A stretch of 64,000 nt of DNA from Cercis canadensis (lineage: Eukaryota > Streptophyta > Magnoliopsida > Fabales > Fabaceae). This document shows positions 1 to 12,059 of the stretch, one piece after another. The stretch spans positions 88,743 through 152,742 of the forward strand of contig QAOA01003687.1 in assembly GCA_003255065.1 (NCBI GenBank). The letters are read 5' to 3'. The position numbers and the translations under genes were made by a program. How positions within the stretch are numbered: position 1 is the stretch's first letter; the number at the start of each line of letters is the position of its first letter. The notes below the pieces were generated by a model. That model made no database searches, was not told where the DNA came from, and saw nothing but the letters and a program-made list of their open reading frames with translations.

Positions 1-727
1 TAAAATGACTTGCACTGTGTCCTCTTGTCCAGATGTTTATATTCTAAATAATATGTTTTCATATCTTGTAATTGCATAATACATAGAAGTATTTTTATTT
101 AGCTCAATAGTATCAGGATTTTTTGTTATCTTCTTGTCTCTCATCCACAACTTCTTTAGCCCCTTGCCCCACGATTTTGACTTCTTTCTTCTCTCTGAAC
201 CCACTCATCTCTCTCTTCTCTATCACCCAGCTCAAGGTGTACAGGAAACGCACCTACCAAAACCCTCTAGAAGGAGCTATGCCGAGCAACTATTGACTGC
301 AATAGAAACACACCCACCTCAACATACATACACTCACAATATCTTCGGGACGGGGACAATCCATTTCTGGCCTCGTCCCGTCCCATGCCCATCCCTAGTA
401 TACCGGCTTTCTTGCATCAACATTCAAGTAACAAATAACAAATTTGATTAACACCATAAAGATTAAATTTCATTAATCAATTCTTTTTTTTTTTTTAAAA
501 AAAATTTTAGCTGTGACTTTGAATTTGAACACAAAATTTATAAGTTCTGAGAACGATCTTAATACTATTCGGCTACAAACTGTTCGATAATTTCACCAAT
601 CAATTGGAGTTACAAAATTCCACTATTATCTTGTTTTTTCTCTTTTCATTTCGTTTCCTTTGGTGTGGGGGGGAGGGGGAGGGGGTAGGGTTTGGAATAT
701 ATGTTGAGACGGCGCAGGCTTGTTAGC
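1..727. other. Intergenic, nothing recognised
   Basis: AT-rich sequence with a T/A homopolymer run near 481-510 and a G-run near 665-690. A 105-codon open frame at 134-451 has low-complexity composition and no recognisable domain, so it is not called as a gene. The right edge abuts the 3' end of the phospholipase-like gene on the minus strand. Confidence 0.6.
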
Positions 728-1465
728 TTAACCATGAATCAGCCTTATGGCCGCATCCATGCTTTCTATCATGGTTGGAGCATCTACGCTATAGGGACAC
801 TGTTTGGAAAATCCAACCTTGCCAGATTTCTGTACTTTAATTAGGCACTTCTTTAACTTCTCATGGCACTTCACATTATCCATGTTTTATTACACTCCAA
901 TCTTGTGAAGAAAAAGATCTTAGATTAATTTCTTATGTTAGAGAATTGCACACATCAATTGTATCACATTACTGAATGCAGATCCATATATCAATATAAA
1001 TATACCTTTTTTTTTCTCCACATTTGTCATGTTGTTTGCAACAAGCATCAAGATCATCACATGGTTTATCTCCTTTACAACCTGTATAACCCACCCAACA
1101 GTACTTCCCATATCGGATTCCAATAGCCATGGAAGGTCAAAAAGAAATCATAAATAATGGAATAACAGATCAATAAACGAAATTATTATAGGTGGAGGGA
1201 TCTAATATCTTACACTAGCAGTTCCCGCCAATACATTTCTTGCTGCATGTGGGTGCAGGTGCAGGTGGGGCCTATTCTCCATAACAACCAAAATGTAAAG
1301 TTTTTATATGAACCCAAGAAAAGCATTTAACGCTAAAAATAAAGGAAACATTTATGTTAGCTAGCCACTGCATACTGCTGAATCTTTCTTGGGGCACTCG
1401 GCAACTACAACGAGGAATATGAAAACGACCGCAAATGCAGCATATATAGCAGTGCACCGCTGCAT
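728..1465 (-). pseudogene. Secretory phospholipase A2 (plant sPLA2-alpha-like), probably decayed
   Basis: The family hydrolyses the sn-2 ester of phospholipids in the secretory pathway and needs Ca2+. Exon 1 (1465-1376) encodes a hydrophobic signal peptide and ends in phase 0 at a GT. Exon 2 (from 1271) follows an AG in the same phase and encodes a Cys-rich mature N-terminus (CSKKCIGGNC). Exon 3 (about 1131-1006) carries the Ca2+ loop and the active site DACCKQHDKC with the catalytic His-Asp pair. The last exon (about 868-728) encodes the C-terminal Cys-containing part (CHEKLKKC, then SGKVGFSKQCPY) and stops at 728. Signs of decay: no AG acceptor precedes exon 3, exon 2 runs into TAG, two in-frame TAA codons lie just upstream of the last conserved block, and the Gly after the loop Cys is Trp (KYCWVGYTGC). 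Family identity is secure from the motifs; function is doubtful. Confidence 0.72.
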
Positions 1466-2023
1466 TGTCGATTGTTTTTTGCCAAATAGAAAACAGACTT
1501 GTCATTGGAATCTCCTCCCGTTCTTGTACTCTTCTATGTGATCACTGTCCCCTCTCTCTTAAGTGAAGGCCGCATAGTGATTTACAAACACACTCCTTAG
1601 AACTTTTCGGGATTAATTGGTGTAGTGGACTTGGCTCTCTTAAAGAATTCTAAATACAAGTTTTACTAATTTAGTGGAATTTTTTCTTTCCTTTCTCCTA
1701 AAAAAAAAAAAAAGAAAAAAAAACAACAACTATGGTGTATGTTTAAAGTGTGCTATGAAATTCATCATACCGTAGATTATCTTGAGACTTGATCAACCAC
1801 AACTTAAAATTAGTCTCTCGTTGTAATTTGATAATATATTATCAAATCGATTAGATCGGGAATTTACTTTTAAAAATCTATTTTTATCATACAAGAGAAA
1901 ACAGGGACTGAAGCAACTAACGTGCTATAAAGTATTTAAAAAGCACCTAGGCAATTACTAATTAGCGCTTCCATAACTTTATTTAATATTATCATTGTTA
2001 ACAATAATAGGATAGATATCTTA
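1466..2023. other. Intergenic spacer between sPLA2-like gene and aspartyl protease
   Basis: AT-rich spacer with an A-run near 1700-1720 and no coding signal. Both neighbours are on the minus strand, so it should hold the protease terminator and the upstream region of the phospholipase-like gene. No clear poly(A) signal was assigned. Confidence 0.5.
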
Positions 2024-4017
2024 CTATTTGCAACCACCATTACCAAATCCAATTTTTCCTCTTGCAACATCATATACTATCTCCAACGTCAGTTGTTGCG
2101 TATTCCCAAAAAGAGTAAGATCTTCTCCCGGATAGGGTGCAAAAGGCAAACAAACAACGGAGGACTTAACTGGATATGCTATGCCAATGTGGGGTATATC
2201 TACAGCAACACCATTTGCAAACAAGAAGCTCATCTTTGGAATCTGAAGTTTCTGGTTACAACCAACATGGTAACAAGTGTCAAGAATATCAAACGGCTTC
2301 GTGAGCCGATAATGTGACATGGCTTTTCGGTATGCAGCTCGCAAAGTTGCATAATCCTTAGAAGGAAGCCGTGAGATCACATCACCAGAATCAATGCTAG
2401 CAGTACCCTTTTTGAAAACAATGGGAAGTTTAGTGTTACCAAGTTTTATTCCTACAAGGTCCAAGATATAACCCCCTTCTCTAAGCTGAGTGAACTTCAG
2501 TGATTTTGAAACTGGTTTAGATTTGCCAAATTTGAGAAAACCAGTCTCACTCGGTTTTGATGGAAGACAATATGAAAACACTCTATGATATTTTTCTGCT
2601 GATTGTCCGACAAAGGATAGAGGATCTTGGTCAAGCCCAAGTATACCATCAGCAGTGGTATTGAAATTATTGGATTCACCACAACCAAATATGATGTTGA
2701 GGGTATCAGATCCTACACTTAGCCTTTCTTTAGCGATAACTCCAGCAGTGCTTGAGCCATCTACATACTCTGCTTCGTACAGGCATGCCCAGGAAGAGCA
2801 TGTTGTAAACCCTGCATCGTTATTGTAAGAATTAAGGCCAAGACAATTCTAAGGCATTAATTAATTAGATATGTAAAATATATTAAAGTTATAGCAGCAA
2901 AGTTGTAAAGATGCGGAATTTGGAATAAGAAATAGAACATCCACCATAACTTTATGGGAGAAAGTAATAAACTTTGATTAAATTGGTGAATATAACATAA
3001 ATCGTTTAGAATTGAACCATGCCTTAGATTTTATAAAATGTTGGATGTACTTCAAATTTTAAATTGATTAAAAAAACAACAGTTTAAATTATCATAAAAG
3101 TACCATTACATAATAATGAATTTTAGAATTTTGAAAATCTACTCTCTTAATTATTTCATTATGGATTATCAAAGTTTACTTTACTACCCCACTTTAGAGG
3201 ATCAAAATCCATGATCTATAGTGATTTCTTATTCTGTAAGAGATAATAACTTAACAAATAAATAGAGTTTTTTTATGAAAAAAGGACTTGTGTGTATACC
3301 TGCGGTTTCATTGGCCAGGTTGCATGTATGTGAAGGACAGGTAATGATAGTGAAAGTGGAAGATTTTGAAGGATCAAAAAGTGGACTTCTTTGCTTGTAA
3401 CATGATCCACGACGACATGGTTTACATTGAGTCCATACAAGACTACTACCGGTGTCGATTGCAAGTGCGAATTCCCTTTTAGGAGTTCCTAGGCCCACTC
3501 TTACAATAAAATTATCAGGAGTGCTGTCCTCACTTCCTGACTTGAGTGGGACGGTATTAGCTTTAAAGTGTCTCAGTTTTTTGTTCAGGTTTTCATTCTT
3601 TCTGGAGAGTCTAGATTGTTTTGAATACAATCTGGCTTGATCTCGTTTAAGGATTTCAGTAAAAGAGAGTGCATTTGCTTGGCCATACTTGTGTGCAGAG
3701 CAGGGTCCATGATTGTGGACCAATTTCAGAAACCCTTCTTTGGAAGAGCCTACAGATTAAACCAAGCAGAGTAACTTAAAATTGAATTTAGTGTAAGGAA
3801 ATATATATATTTAGGAAAGAGTAACGTGAAGTAAACCTTGAGCAGAAGGGCTGCAGGTGGAAGCTGGCAATAAAGTGCTGAGTTCAACAATATGGTAATG
3901 ATCTGTTTCTGAGGGTGTTAAACTCCCATTATCAAATGCAAAACTCTTGTGCAAAGAGTTGAGAAGACAGAGCAGAGCAAGAGAACTCAAGAGCAAGGAA
4001 CAAATAAAATTGCTCAT
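2024..4017 (-). CDS. Nepenthesin-like aspartyl protease (family A1, At5g10770-type), three exons
   Basis: A pepsin-like endopeptidase predicted to be secreted. Exons read 4017-3837, 3749-3300 and 2811-2024; all junctions are GT-AG and the phases join (1, 1), giving 472 codons, the usual family length. Residues 1-27 are a signal peptide ending in SFA. A propeptide with the family signature VHNHGPCS (about 71-78) and a charged segment follows. The first catalytic motif is DTGSS with Asp159 and the second is DSG with Asp351. Between them lie the YVDGSSTAG flap region and the Cys-rich nepenthesin-type insert (CKPCRRGSCY and later Cys). The C-terminus keeps FGNTQQ, then VYDVARGKIGF. The start Met is the first in the exon and gives a clean signal peptide. 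No frameshift or stop is seen, so it is probably functional. Substrate is unknown; relatives act in stress and defence. Confidence 0.9.
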
Positions 4018-4057
4018 GTTAATTACCCTTGCGTAGGTCTATACTCACTACTAATTT

Positions 4058-4066
4058 ACATATATA
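4058..4066 (-). promoter_or_regulatory. Candidate TATA box of the aspartyl protease gene
   Basis: On the minus strand the sequence reads TATATATGT about 41-49 bases upstream of the protease ATG. This is a workable plant TATA box if the 5' UTR is short. AT-rich surroundings make chance occurrence possible. Confidence 0.4.
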
Positions 4067-4670
4067 CTGATATCATGATACCACTATTGATGTCGGCAAT
4101 AGGTAATTCTTACATTTCATGACGTCATATATAATAATTTTAATAGTGTACAGCATAGAGATATATATTGATATAAGATATAACCTTGAGTAATACTATT
4201 TTTATATTAGTAGTTATCATATTATCTCATAGAATTCGTATATGAAAGATTTGAGTTTCAATGAGTCTATTTAAACTTTTTTCTGTGTCGTAGATAACAT
4301 TACCTCAGCTAAAGTAAGGTAGTGTGAAATACAGGAAAAAAAGGACAAGAGTTAGAAAAATCATCAATCAAAGCACTCAAAGTAGAATGACTACATCATG
4401 GAATTAAGACAGAAAAAGATAATATATGCTTCATTATGTCCTCCACTTCAAAAAGTAAACACGAAACAATCAATTTGGATCCAACTGCTTAGAAGAACTC
4501 TTATTTCAATTCTCTAAATAGATTCAACGGTGGCAGTTGGAGACAATACATGAGGTGAGTGTTGAGTGGGAAAGCAAACGTTGCCATAAGCCATTGGCGT
4601 GCAACACATGATTACTAGCATTACCAAGATTATAGAATTAGTAAGATATAGATTGCAAGGATCAAACTAA
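4067..4670. other. Intergenic, upstream of aspartyl protease
   Basis: AT-rich, no open frame of note. It probably contains the protease promoter region. It ends at the TAA target site of the small CACTA element. Confidence 0.5.
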
Positions 4671-5626
4671 CACTACAAAAGAATATTTACTTTCCAACAA
4701 AAAAAAATTTTGTTGAAATTTTTTAAAAATTTCAATGGTTAACATTTTGTAAAAATTTCAACTGAATTTCATTACCTTTGGAATTTTCATTTAGAATTAC
4801 CATTAGAATTTTCTTTTAGGGGAGAGATTTTTTTTTTTTTTAAATTCCAACTGAATATATCATTGGAATCAGGATTTGGACAAAACACACCTTTTAACTA
4901 AGTGTGTCAAATTTTTTTGAATTTCAAACCCAATTCCAATGCTATATTCCGTTAATCCCTTCAATCATATACCCTCTGTCCTTCCCCTTTCCTCTTCTCA
5001 TTTCTTCAACACTTCACCATTTTTAAGTTTTCTCTCTTCTCCTCTACCTCCAACAGCGGCTATGCGAGTCCATTTCCGGTGAGTCCAGCATCAAGGCAAC
5101 AGCGTGCAAGTCCAAGCGGCAGTTCATGGCAGCTTGCTAGTCCATTGTTCTGTTCTTTTTAATTTGTGTTTCATTTATCCAAGATGTGATGTGTGCATTC
5201 TAGTACTACTGATTGCAAAAGGCCCTTAATTCCTTTCGTGGTTTGATCCCCATGCATAGTGCTTTTATATCCGCTCTTCTCTCTTGGAAAGGAAATGTGT
5301 TTAGAGAAGAGAATTTTCTTAAAAAATTCTAACAGTATTTTTTGTTGGAATTTCTATTCAGAATCTTTGAAAAAAAAATTAAGATTAAAAAAATAAAAAT
5401 TAGGAAATTTCAACAAATAATACTGTTAGAATTTTCATTGGAATAATTTTTCTCCCTACCCAGATTCCAACTGTATTTTTCCGTTAGAATTACTATTCCG
5501 TTGGAATATTGCAATTCCAAGGGCCATTTCTCTAACAACCCATTTTCTGTTAAAAATTTCTGTTGGAATTGGAAATTTCAAATTTCAACGGAAAGTTTCC
5601 TTTGGAATCGAGTCTTTCTTGTAGTG
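4671..5626. mobile_element. Non-autonomous CACTA (En/Spm-type) element, 956 bp
   Basis: Begins CACTACAAAAG and ends CTTTCTTGTAGTG, the standard CACTA terminal inverted repeat. It is flanked by the 3-bp direct repeat TAA (4668-4670 and 5627-5629), the target duplication size for this superfamily. The subterminal regions carry many copies, in both orientations, of a motif near TTCCAACGGAA or GGAATTT, which serve as transposase binding arrays in CACTA elements. The middle (about 5000-5290) has a different, less AT-rich composition and could be filler or captured DNA; no coding frame is recognised there. A terminus with the same subterminal motif occurs at 30371. Confidence 0.85.
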
Positions 5627-5629
5627 TAA

Positions 5630-6868
5630 AATTTTTGAAGGAGGTTATGGCATTCTCAAGATAGGATTTTGTATAGCCATGGTTTATCGTGTGAACCTTG
5701 CAATTAGTTGTTAATATTACACATAAAGTTTACATATTTAGTTTTCCTCTTATATACAACTGAAATATTGTTTGTGAAGGATGAGAGCAATCAAATTTTT
5801 AGATGGTAAAACTTTATGGATGAAATTCATATTGTTTTAATATATCTAAAAAAGCATAAGAGAAAATGAGAGAAATGGTAACTTGTTATTCAATATTGTA
5901 AGCGGTATAAATATAACAGGTGAAATTGAGAAACGAGATTATCTAAATCATCTGTTTCACTTAACTAGGCATGTACAGTCAATGAAATAAATTATATAAA
6001 TATTCCAATTTCAATTCTAACTTTTATGATATTCATATTATTTGTGGTAATGAATAATTACTGTCAAAGTTTTAACAAGGTTTGTATAATTTCAATGTGT
6101 CCAATATAACTATGGCAATATCAGGAGTGAAGTAGGATAAAGTAAAATAGTGTTGTACTAATCACTCAAATTTGAAAAGTATTTACTATAATTAAGGTTT
6201 GCAATTGCATATAGGATATTATAGGTTGAGGATTACTAGTGCATTGTTTTTTGGGCTGTCAAGTGATTCATAAAGAAGAAAAAGGCGCAGCACCTTTCCC
6301 CTAATCATGAAACAAGAAGGGAGGGATAGAGGAAATGGGAACAGGCCAAAAATTACAAGTATTTGACACCCATTTACAATCAATGTGAGCAACAAAAATT
6401 AGAAGATCCTGGAATTTTTCCCACAGCCAAATTGTTAAAAGGAAAAAAGATATTATCTTAAGTCAAGAATTATGGATGTAAGCTCTCAATTAGGTTCAGC
6501 AGACCAACCTTTCAGTGGATGAATTACCAGCTCAGGGTAAAATGATAGAATATAGATTCAAGTTAGAATACATTGTCAAGGTAAGAGCTGCAGCTTTGGC
6601 TTCAGCAATGGCAGCGCAAGGAAGACATTCTTTTGCTGTCCATAAAGAAATTGGGAAGGAATCATGACTCAAAAAAAAAAAGCTGCTAACACTGCTTGGT
6701 TGTCACAAAAAGCTACATAAAAGATTCAAAGGAGGTCATTTCAATGGACCAAAATTTTCTCCAACTCAAGAAACCTTTGGACTTTAGCAGCAAGAGAAAA
6801 TTGATCAAGTTAAATTATTGCCAGTGGTACTCTTCTATATAGATTTTAAGAATCAGTCCCTTAACAAT
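5630..6868. other. Intergenic, nothing recognised
   Basis: AT-rich DNA with frequent stops in all frames. No coding, RNA or terminal-repeat signal was recognised. It ends at the outer edge of a reversed LTR. Confidence 0.5.
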
Positions 6869-7990
6869 TGTTGTGATAAAACAGAGCGCAAATGCAAGTT
6901 ATCATCTTACAAGTAATATAATAAAAGTGAGTTATCATTTTCATGAGGATTAAAGCTATTAATTACTAAAATTGGGTTAATCCCAATTTATCTGATCAAT
7001 TGATTAAGGAGAAATTGCAAGGGTAAATTTAAATAAACTAAAAGTAAGCAAAAGCAAATAAAAATCAAGAATTAATATAGAGAGAAAGACTAGGGGTCCC
7101 GATTTCACTATAACTAATCCCGATTTTCATTCTTTATTTCCTTAATCTAGATTTTTCTTTCTAATTGGTAGTCAAGATTTCTTAATTTATTTATTGGCTT
7201 TTCCCAAGGTCTAATAAAAATATTTCCAAGTTATAAACCTACTATATTTCTATGTGAATTACGAATAACTAGAAAATTCATTCAATTCTATGGATCTCTT
7301 TAATTGACTACACAGGCCATGGAGGTATATTTCTATCTTACATGCAACCTATAATATTTATCCCAATGAACTAGACACACAAATCTCCTTTTGGTCTCGT
7401 TGTGATTAACCTATCAACTAATTGATGATCAGACAATTAGAAACATGAAGATCGGAGATAAACACTCAATTAGAAAAAAGATAGAATCATAAATAAATTA
7501 TAAAATAGATTACATCATAGTCCTAGAAAGAAATTAGTTCATGACAGTAAAATAAAGCATAATTAAATAAAATTTAGACATAGATGAGAGGGAAGAAGAA
7601 TATAACTCTGTGAAAAAGTTCAGATTTGTTGTCACCAATCTGTGCTTCAATCACTGTCTTGCTCTTGCTTGCCTTTCAAAAACCTCCAAAGAGAGAAGAG
7701 AGCAGAGTTTCTAAAACCTAAGAGTGCCTATTTATACTCATTAACAAATCCTAATTTAAATAGGTGAAAATTTGTTGCTGCCTTAAAATTGGACTTTGGG
7801 CGCTGGGGCGCTTTGCTTCTGGACAAGATGGAGGTTGTAGGAGCTAAGGCACCTGGAGCATTAAAAATTGGCTGGATGCATGAGTTGAAGGGCTGGGGTG
7901 CTATTTTTGGAGGGCTAGGGAGCTACTTCTGGAGGGCTGGGGTGCTCCTTTGCTTGGCATAGGCACTGGGCTCTTGCTTTCAAGAGCCCT
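6869..7990 (-). mobile_element. Truncated LTR of an Athila-like retrotransposon, reversed (D)
   Basis: The left edge reads TGTTGTG, the reverse complement of an LTR end ...CACAACA. The following bases are the reverse complement of the 3' part of the LTR at 8013-9515: shared landmarks include the block ending in TCCATGGCC (around 7315-7330) and the region read on the minus strand as a CCTCATGA variant of CCTCGTGGG near 6920. The matching LTR start (TGTTAGGAGG) is absent, so the 5' end is lost. No internal region or PBS is attached. It lies head to head with LTR A, separated by only about 20 bp. Confidence 0.75.
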
Positions 7991-7995
7991 AGTCC

Positions 7996-8526
7996 TTGCT
8001 TTCTGTCTTAGCTGTTAGGAGGTTTTTACACCCATTTTATAGATACCTTTAGCTTAACTTTATAATTATTTTTGGAGATGTATGAACCTTAAAATTGTTC
8101 TTTCTCTCTATTTTGTAGGATCATTAAGTAAAGTGGAGAGTCTTGGTGAGAAAAGGCATTTAGGAGAAGCTCAAGCACATTGAAGCACTCCCTGGGCATC
8201 CCTACGCCCAAAGCTAGGTGTCACTACTCCTTCTGTAAGCCAAACGCCGCATGAGCCAAGNTTGCTTTCTGTCTTAGCTGTTAGGAGGTTTTTACACCCA
8301 TTTTATAGATACCTTTAGCTTAACTTTATAATTATTTCTGGAGATTTATGAACCTTAAAATTGTTCTTTCTCTCTATTTTGTAGGATCATTAAGTAAAGT
8401 GGAGAGTCTTGGTGAGAAAAGGCATTTAGGAGAAGCTCAAGCACATTGAAGCACTCCCTGGGCATCCCTACGCCCAAAGCTAGGTGTCACTACTCCTTCT
8501 GTAAGCCAAACGCCGCATGAGCCAAG
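7996..8526. repeat. 265-bp direct duplication meeting at N8261 (probable assembly overlap)
   Basis: Bases 7996-8260 and 8262-8526 are nearly identical (a few substitutions, e.g. around 8070 versus 8336) and are separated by one N. Both copies include 17 bp of flank before the LTR start TGTTAGGAGG, so the second copy is not simply a repeat inside the LTR. Two overlapping contig ends left unjoined explain this best. Confidence 0.8.
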
Positions 8527-9515
8527 TCCCTTGGTGTAGCTATGCTCGTGAACCAGTGTCACTACGCCCAGCCAACATCCCTCCGCACAATTGTTTGTCT
8601 TTTCCTTGAAGAATTAGGAGTATTAGGTTTTACTATTTAAGCAACTCTTAGGCTTTATTTTGGAAACCTTTTCTAGACTTTTTGGAGGCAAGAAGGAGAG
8701 CAAAAACAAGGATTTGAGAAGTGCAACTTGGACAGGAGATTGGTAACTTATCTTTAGAGTTTTTATTCTTCTTCCCTTTGAATTATGTCTAGATTTTACT
8801 TTATCATGTTCTCTTCTTCTACCATGAACTAAATTCCCTTCTAGGGCTATGATGTAGCCTAGCTAGGAAGATTTGTAATTTTCTATTTCTTTAATTCATG
8901 AACCCCTTTATTAATTGTATTCTTCTTCTTAATTCTTCATGCTTCTAATTGTTTGATCACCAATTAGTTGATTAGATAATTACAATGAGACTGGGAGGTA
9001 ATTTGTAATTAAAGATCATAGGGATTAAGAACATAGGTTACATGTAAGATAGGGATATACCTCCATGGCCTGTGTAGCTATTTAAAAAGAACCATAGAAT
9101 TAAGTGAATTTCTAGGTTATTCACAATTCACATAGGAATATAGTGGGTTCATAACTTAGAAATATTTTTGTTTGACCTTGGGAAAGGCTAATAAATAATT
9201 TAGGGTTCTTGGCTAGCAATTAGAAAGATTGTTCTTGGTTAATGAATTATAGGAATAGCAAATCGAAATAGCTATGATGAAATCAAAAGCCCTAGATATT
9301 TCTCTTTAGATTAATTCATCATTTTATCTGTCTTAGCTTATTTTCAATTTATTTAAAGTTCTATCTTGAAATTCTTCATACTAGTTGATTAGATAAAATT
9401 AAGATTAACCTAATTTCGGTAGATGATAACATTAGTCCTCGTGGGAACGAGAATTCACTCTTATCTTATTACTTGGAAATGATAACGTGCACTTGCGTTA
9501 GGTTTTTACACAACA
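8013..9515 (+). mobile_element. 5' LTR of Athila-like element A
   Basis: Starts TGTTAGGAGG and ends TTTTTACACAACA, immediately followed by a primer-binding site. The end carries the block TCCTCGTGGGAACG that it shares with the LTRs of element B. About 265 bp of its length is the duplicated segment around N8261, so the true LTR is close to 1.24 kb. No matching 3' LTR in the same orientation is visible after its internal region. Confidence 0.75.
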
Positions 9516-9521
9516 AATTTT

Positions 9522-9539
9522 TGGCGCCGTTGTCGGTGA
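9522..9539 (+). other. Primer-binding site of element A (tRNA-Asp type, two mismatches)
   Basis: TGGCGCCGTTGTCGGTGA is complementary to the 3' end of plant tRNA-Asp except at two positions. It starts 6 bases after the LTR end. The site in element B matches perfectly, which supports this one as its diverged relative. Confidence 0.8.
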
Positions 9540-9657
9540 CTAATTTTTTATTAATATCAATACTCAGTAATCTCTATTTTAGTCTAATCATTTATTTTTT
9601 AAATATTTATTTAATTATTTTAGTTTATGATACTTTCAAAAGTTTTCTTCTTGGTGT

Positions 9658-11150
9658 ATGAGAAAACTTAGAAGTAGCTCCCTAATCCTATTTGATTATG
9701 AGATGGAGAAGACTTGTCAAAAGAATAGAAAGGAGAGAAGAGAGTTTACTAGAATTTTGACAGACATAATGGCAGAAGAAAATCCTCCAAAAGCACTTCG
9801 TGACTACATCATTCCTTCAGTCACAGATACCAACTCTGGTATAAGGTGACTAGCTATCCAAGCCAATACTTTTGAGATTAAACCAGTGGTTATTCACATG
9901 GTCTAGTCGACCCAGTTCAGTGGTTTAGCGAATGAAGATCCTCATGCTCACATCGTCGGGTTCTTGGAAATATGTGATACCTTCAAGCACAATGGTGCTA
10001 CCGATGATGCCATTCGCCTCTGGCTTTTTCCATTCTCACTACGGGATAAAGCCCTATCTTGGCTACAGTCTTTGCCAGTAGGAACCATCACTACTTAGGA
10101 TATTTTGGCACAAAAATTTTTAGCCAAATTCTTCCCACCTGCTAAGACCGCTAAGCTGCGAAATGACATCACTACATTCTATCAACAGGAGAATGAGTCA
10201 CTTCAGGAGGCTTGGGAAAGATACAAAGAATTACTTTGCAGATGCCCCCGCCATGGACTTCCTGACTGGTTGCAACTACAGACCTTCTATAATGGGCTGC
10301 TCAGTACAACCAAGACATTAGTTGACGCTACTGCTGGTGGGTCCTTAATGAGGAAGATATATGAGGATGCTAATGAACTATTAGAGGAGATGGCTATCAA
10401 TGCCTATCAATGGCTTACTGAGAGGTCTACATCACGAAAGGTACTTGGGGTTCATGAGGTTGATACTTTCACAGCCCTATCTGCAAAAATTGATTCTCTA
10501 GCTAAGCAGTTAACCATAAGGAATGTCAACGTCATCCAATCCTCTCCTAAGAATTGTGATCACTGTGGCAGTCCTTATGCTAGCTCAGATTGCCAAGTTG
10601 GCAACCCATTCTCTCTATCTCAGTTAAAGGAAGCACACTTTGTGGGAATCCCAAGCAAGCAGAACAACCCTTACTCCAATACATACAATCTGGGGTGGAG
10701 AAATCACCCTAATTTTTCTTGGAGAAACAATCAAAATTCTGCTCAGGCAACAATGCAAGATCAACCACCAACACCTAAGGTTTCTTTAGAAAATGCTCTT
10801 GCCCAGCTAACAATAAACACTAGTCAGTTTATGGCAAGACAGATGCCTCCATTCAAAACCTAGAAGTACAAGTGGGTCAATTATCTAGCATACTTAACAA
10901 CAAACAACATGGGTCTTTACCAAGCAATACGGAGGTGAATCCTAAAGAACATGTCATGGCTATCACTCTTCGTAATGGCAAGACCTTAGATGAACCATTT
11001 GAAGTTGCAAAGAATGTGCCAATTAAGCCAGTTGAGCCTGAGACAAAGCAAGGCAACCTAGTGGAACCAATTGTGAAATATGTGGAAAAGACATCTAAGT
11101 TATTTCTAGATAATCCTCCACCATATGTTCCACCTCTTCCTTTTTCCTAG
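9658..11150 (+). pseudogene. gag: gag of Athila-like element A, broken by stops
   Basis: Encodes the capsid/nucleocapsid polyprotein of an LTR retrotransposon. The N-terminal part (9658-9849) ends at TGA; further stops occur near 9905 and 10096. A long open stretch at 10105-10863 (252 codons) holds the conserved gag core (EAWERYKELLCRCPRHGLP) and a degenerate zinc knuckle CDHCGSPYASSDC, in which the usual His is Tyr. A TAG at 10861 separates this from the 10872-11150 part (ITLRNGKTL, a typical Athila/Tat linker before the protease). The pattern fits an old, inactive copy. Confidence 0.8.
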
Positions 11151-11168
11151 AGATTCCAAAAGAAGAAG

Positions 11169-12059
11169 TTGGATTCTCAGTTTTCTAAATTTTTGGAAGT
11201 GTTTAAGAAGCTCCACATCAATATTCCATTTGCAGATGCTCTTCAACAAATGCCCAACTATGTCAAGTTCATGAAAAACATATTGTCTAACAAAATAAAG
11301 CTGGAAGATTTCGAGACCGTTGCACTTACTGAAGAGTGTAGCGCCATCCTTCAAAAGAAATTGCCACCTAAACTAAAAGATCCAGGGAGTTTTAATATTC
11401 CCTGTTCTATTGGCAATGTATCTTATGGTAAAGCACTTTGTAATCAAGGTGCCAATATTAACCTTATTACTCTTTCTATTTTCAGGAAATTAGGTATAGG
11501 AGAAATAAAGCCAACCTCCATCTCCTTGACATTGGTGGATAGATCAATCAAGTATCCAAGGGGAATCCTAGAGAATGTATTGGTGAAAGTAGATAAGATC
11601 ATCTTCCCAGCGGACTTCGTTGTGCTTGATATAGAGGAGGACCAAGAAATCACAATCATTCTTGGTCGTCCATTTTTAGCAACTAGGAAAGCTCTCATTG
11701 ATGTGCAAAAAGACTAATTTACTCTGAGAGTGCAAGGCGATCAAGTGTCCTTCAAGGTTTTCAAAGAAATAAAGCATCCAGATGAAGTGAGTGTCTGCTG
11801 TAAAATTGACACTCTAAATGAAAGCAATAAATTGCAGGACCCAATTGAAGCTCGCACCATGGGGATGGCAAATAAAGAGAAGCCTCCTGATTTAGAGGTC
11901 CAAGATGATACAATCCTAAAGAAACCATTGGCTAAACATGTGCCTATAGCTGAATCTCATAAGAAAAACAAGAAGAAGAAGCCATCATTCCAAAAGATTC
12001 TTTTGGAGCATATCAGAAAATCTGCTTGTTTTGGAGAAGGAAACAAAGTTTGGAGCTAA
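11169..12059 (+). pseudogene. Retropepsin-like domain of element A, catalytic Asp changed
   Basis: The segment 11169-11717 aligns by eye with the protease region of element B. The active-site block reads CNQGAN here, against CDLGAS in B, so the catalytic Asp is Asn and the protease should be dead. The hydrophobic strand and the motif IILGRPFLATRKALIDV (the flap and C-terminal block) are kept. A TAA ends the frame at 11717; a further open stretch at 11730-12059 is the Lys-rich linker. Reverse transcriptase, RNase H and integrase are missing: the sequence goes on directly to bases resembling the post-pol region of B. Confidence 0.75.

Noticed and set aside
134..451. 105-codon plus-strand open frame
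   Set aside because: Composition is low-complexity with no domain, no splice context and no conserved partner.
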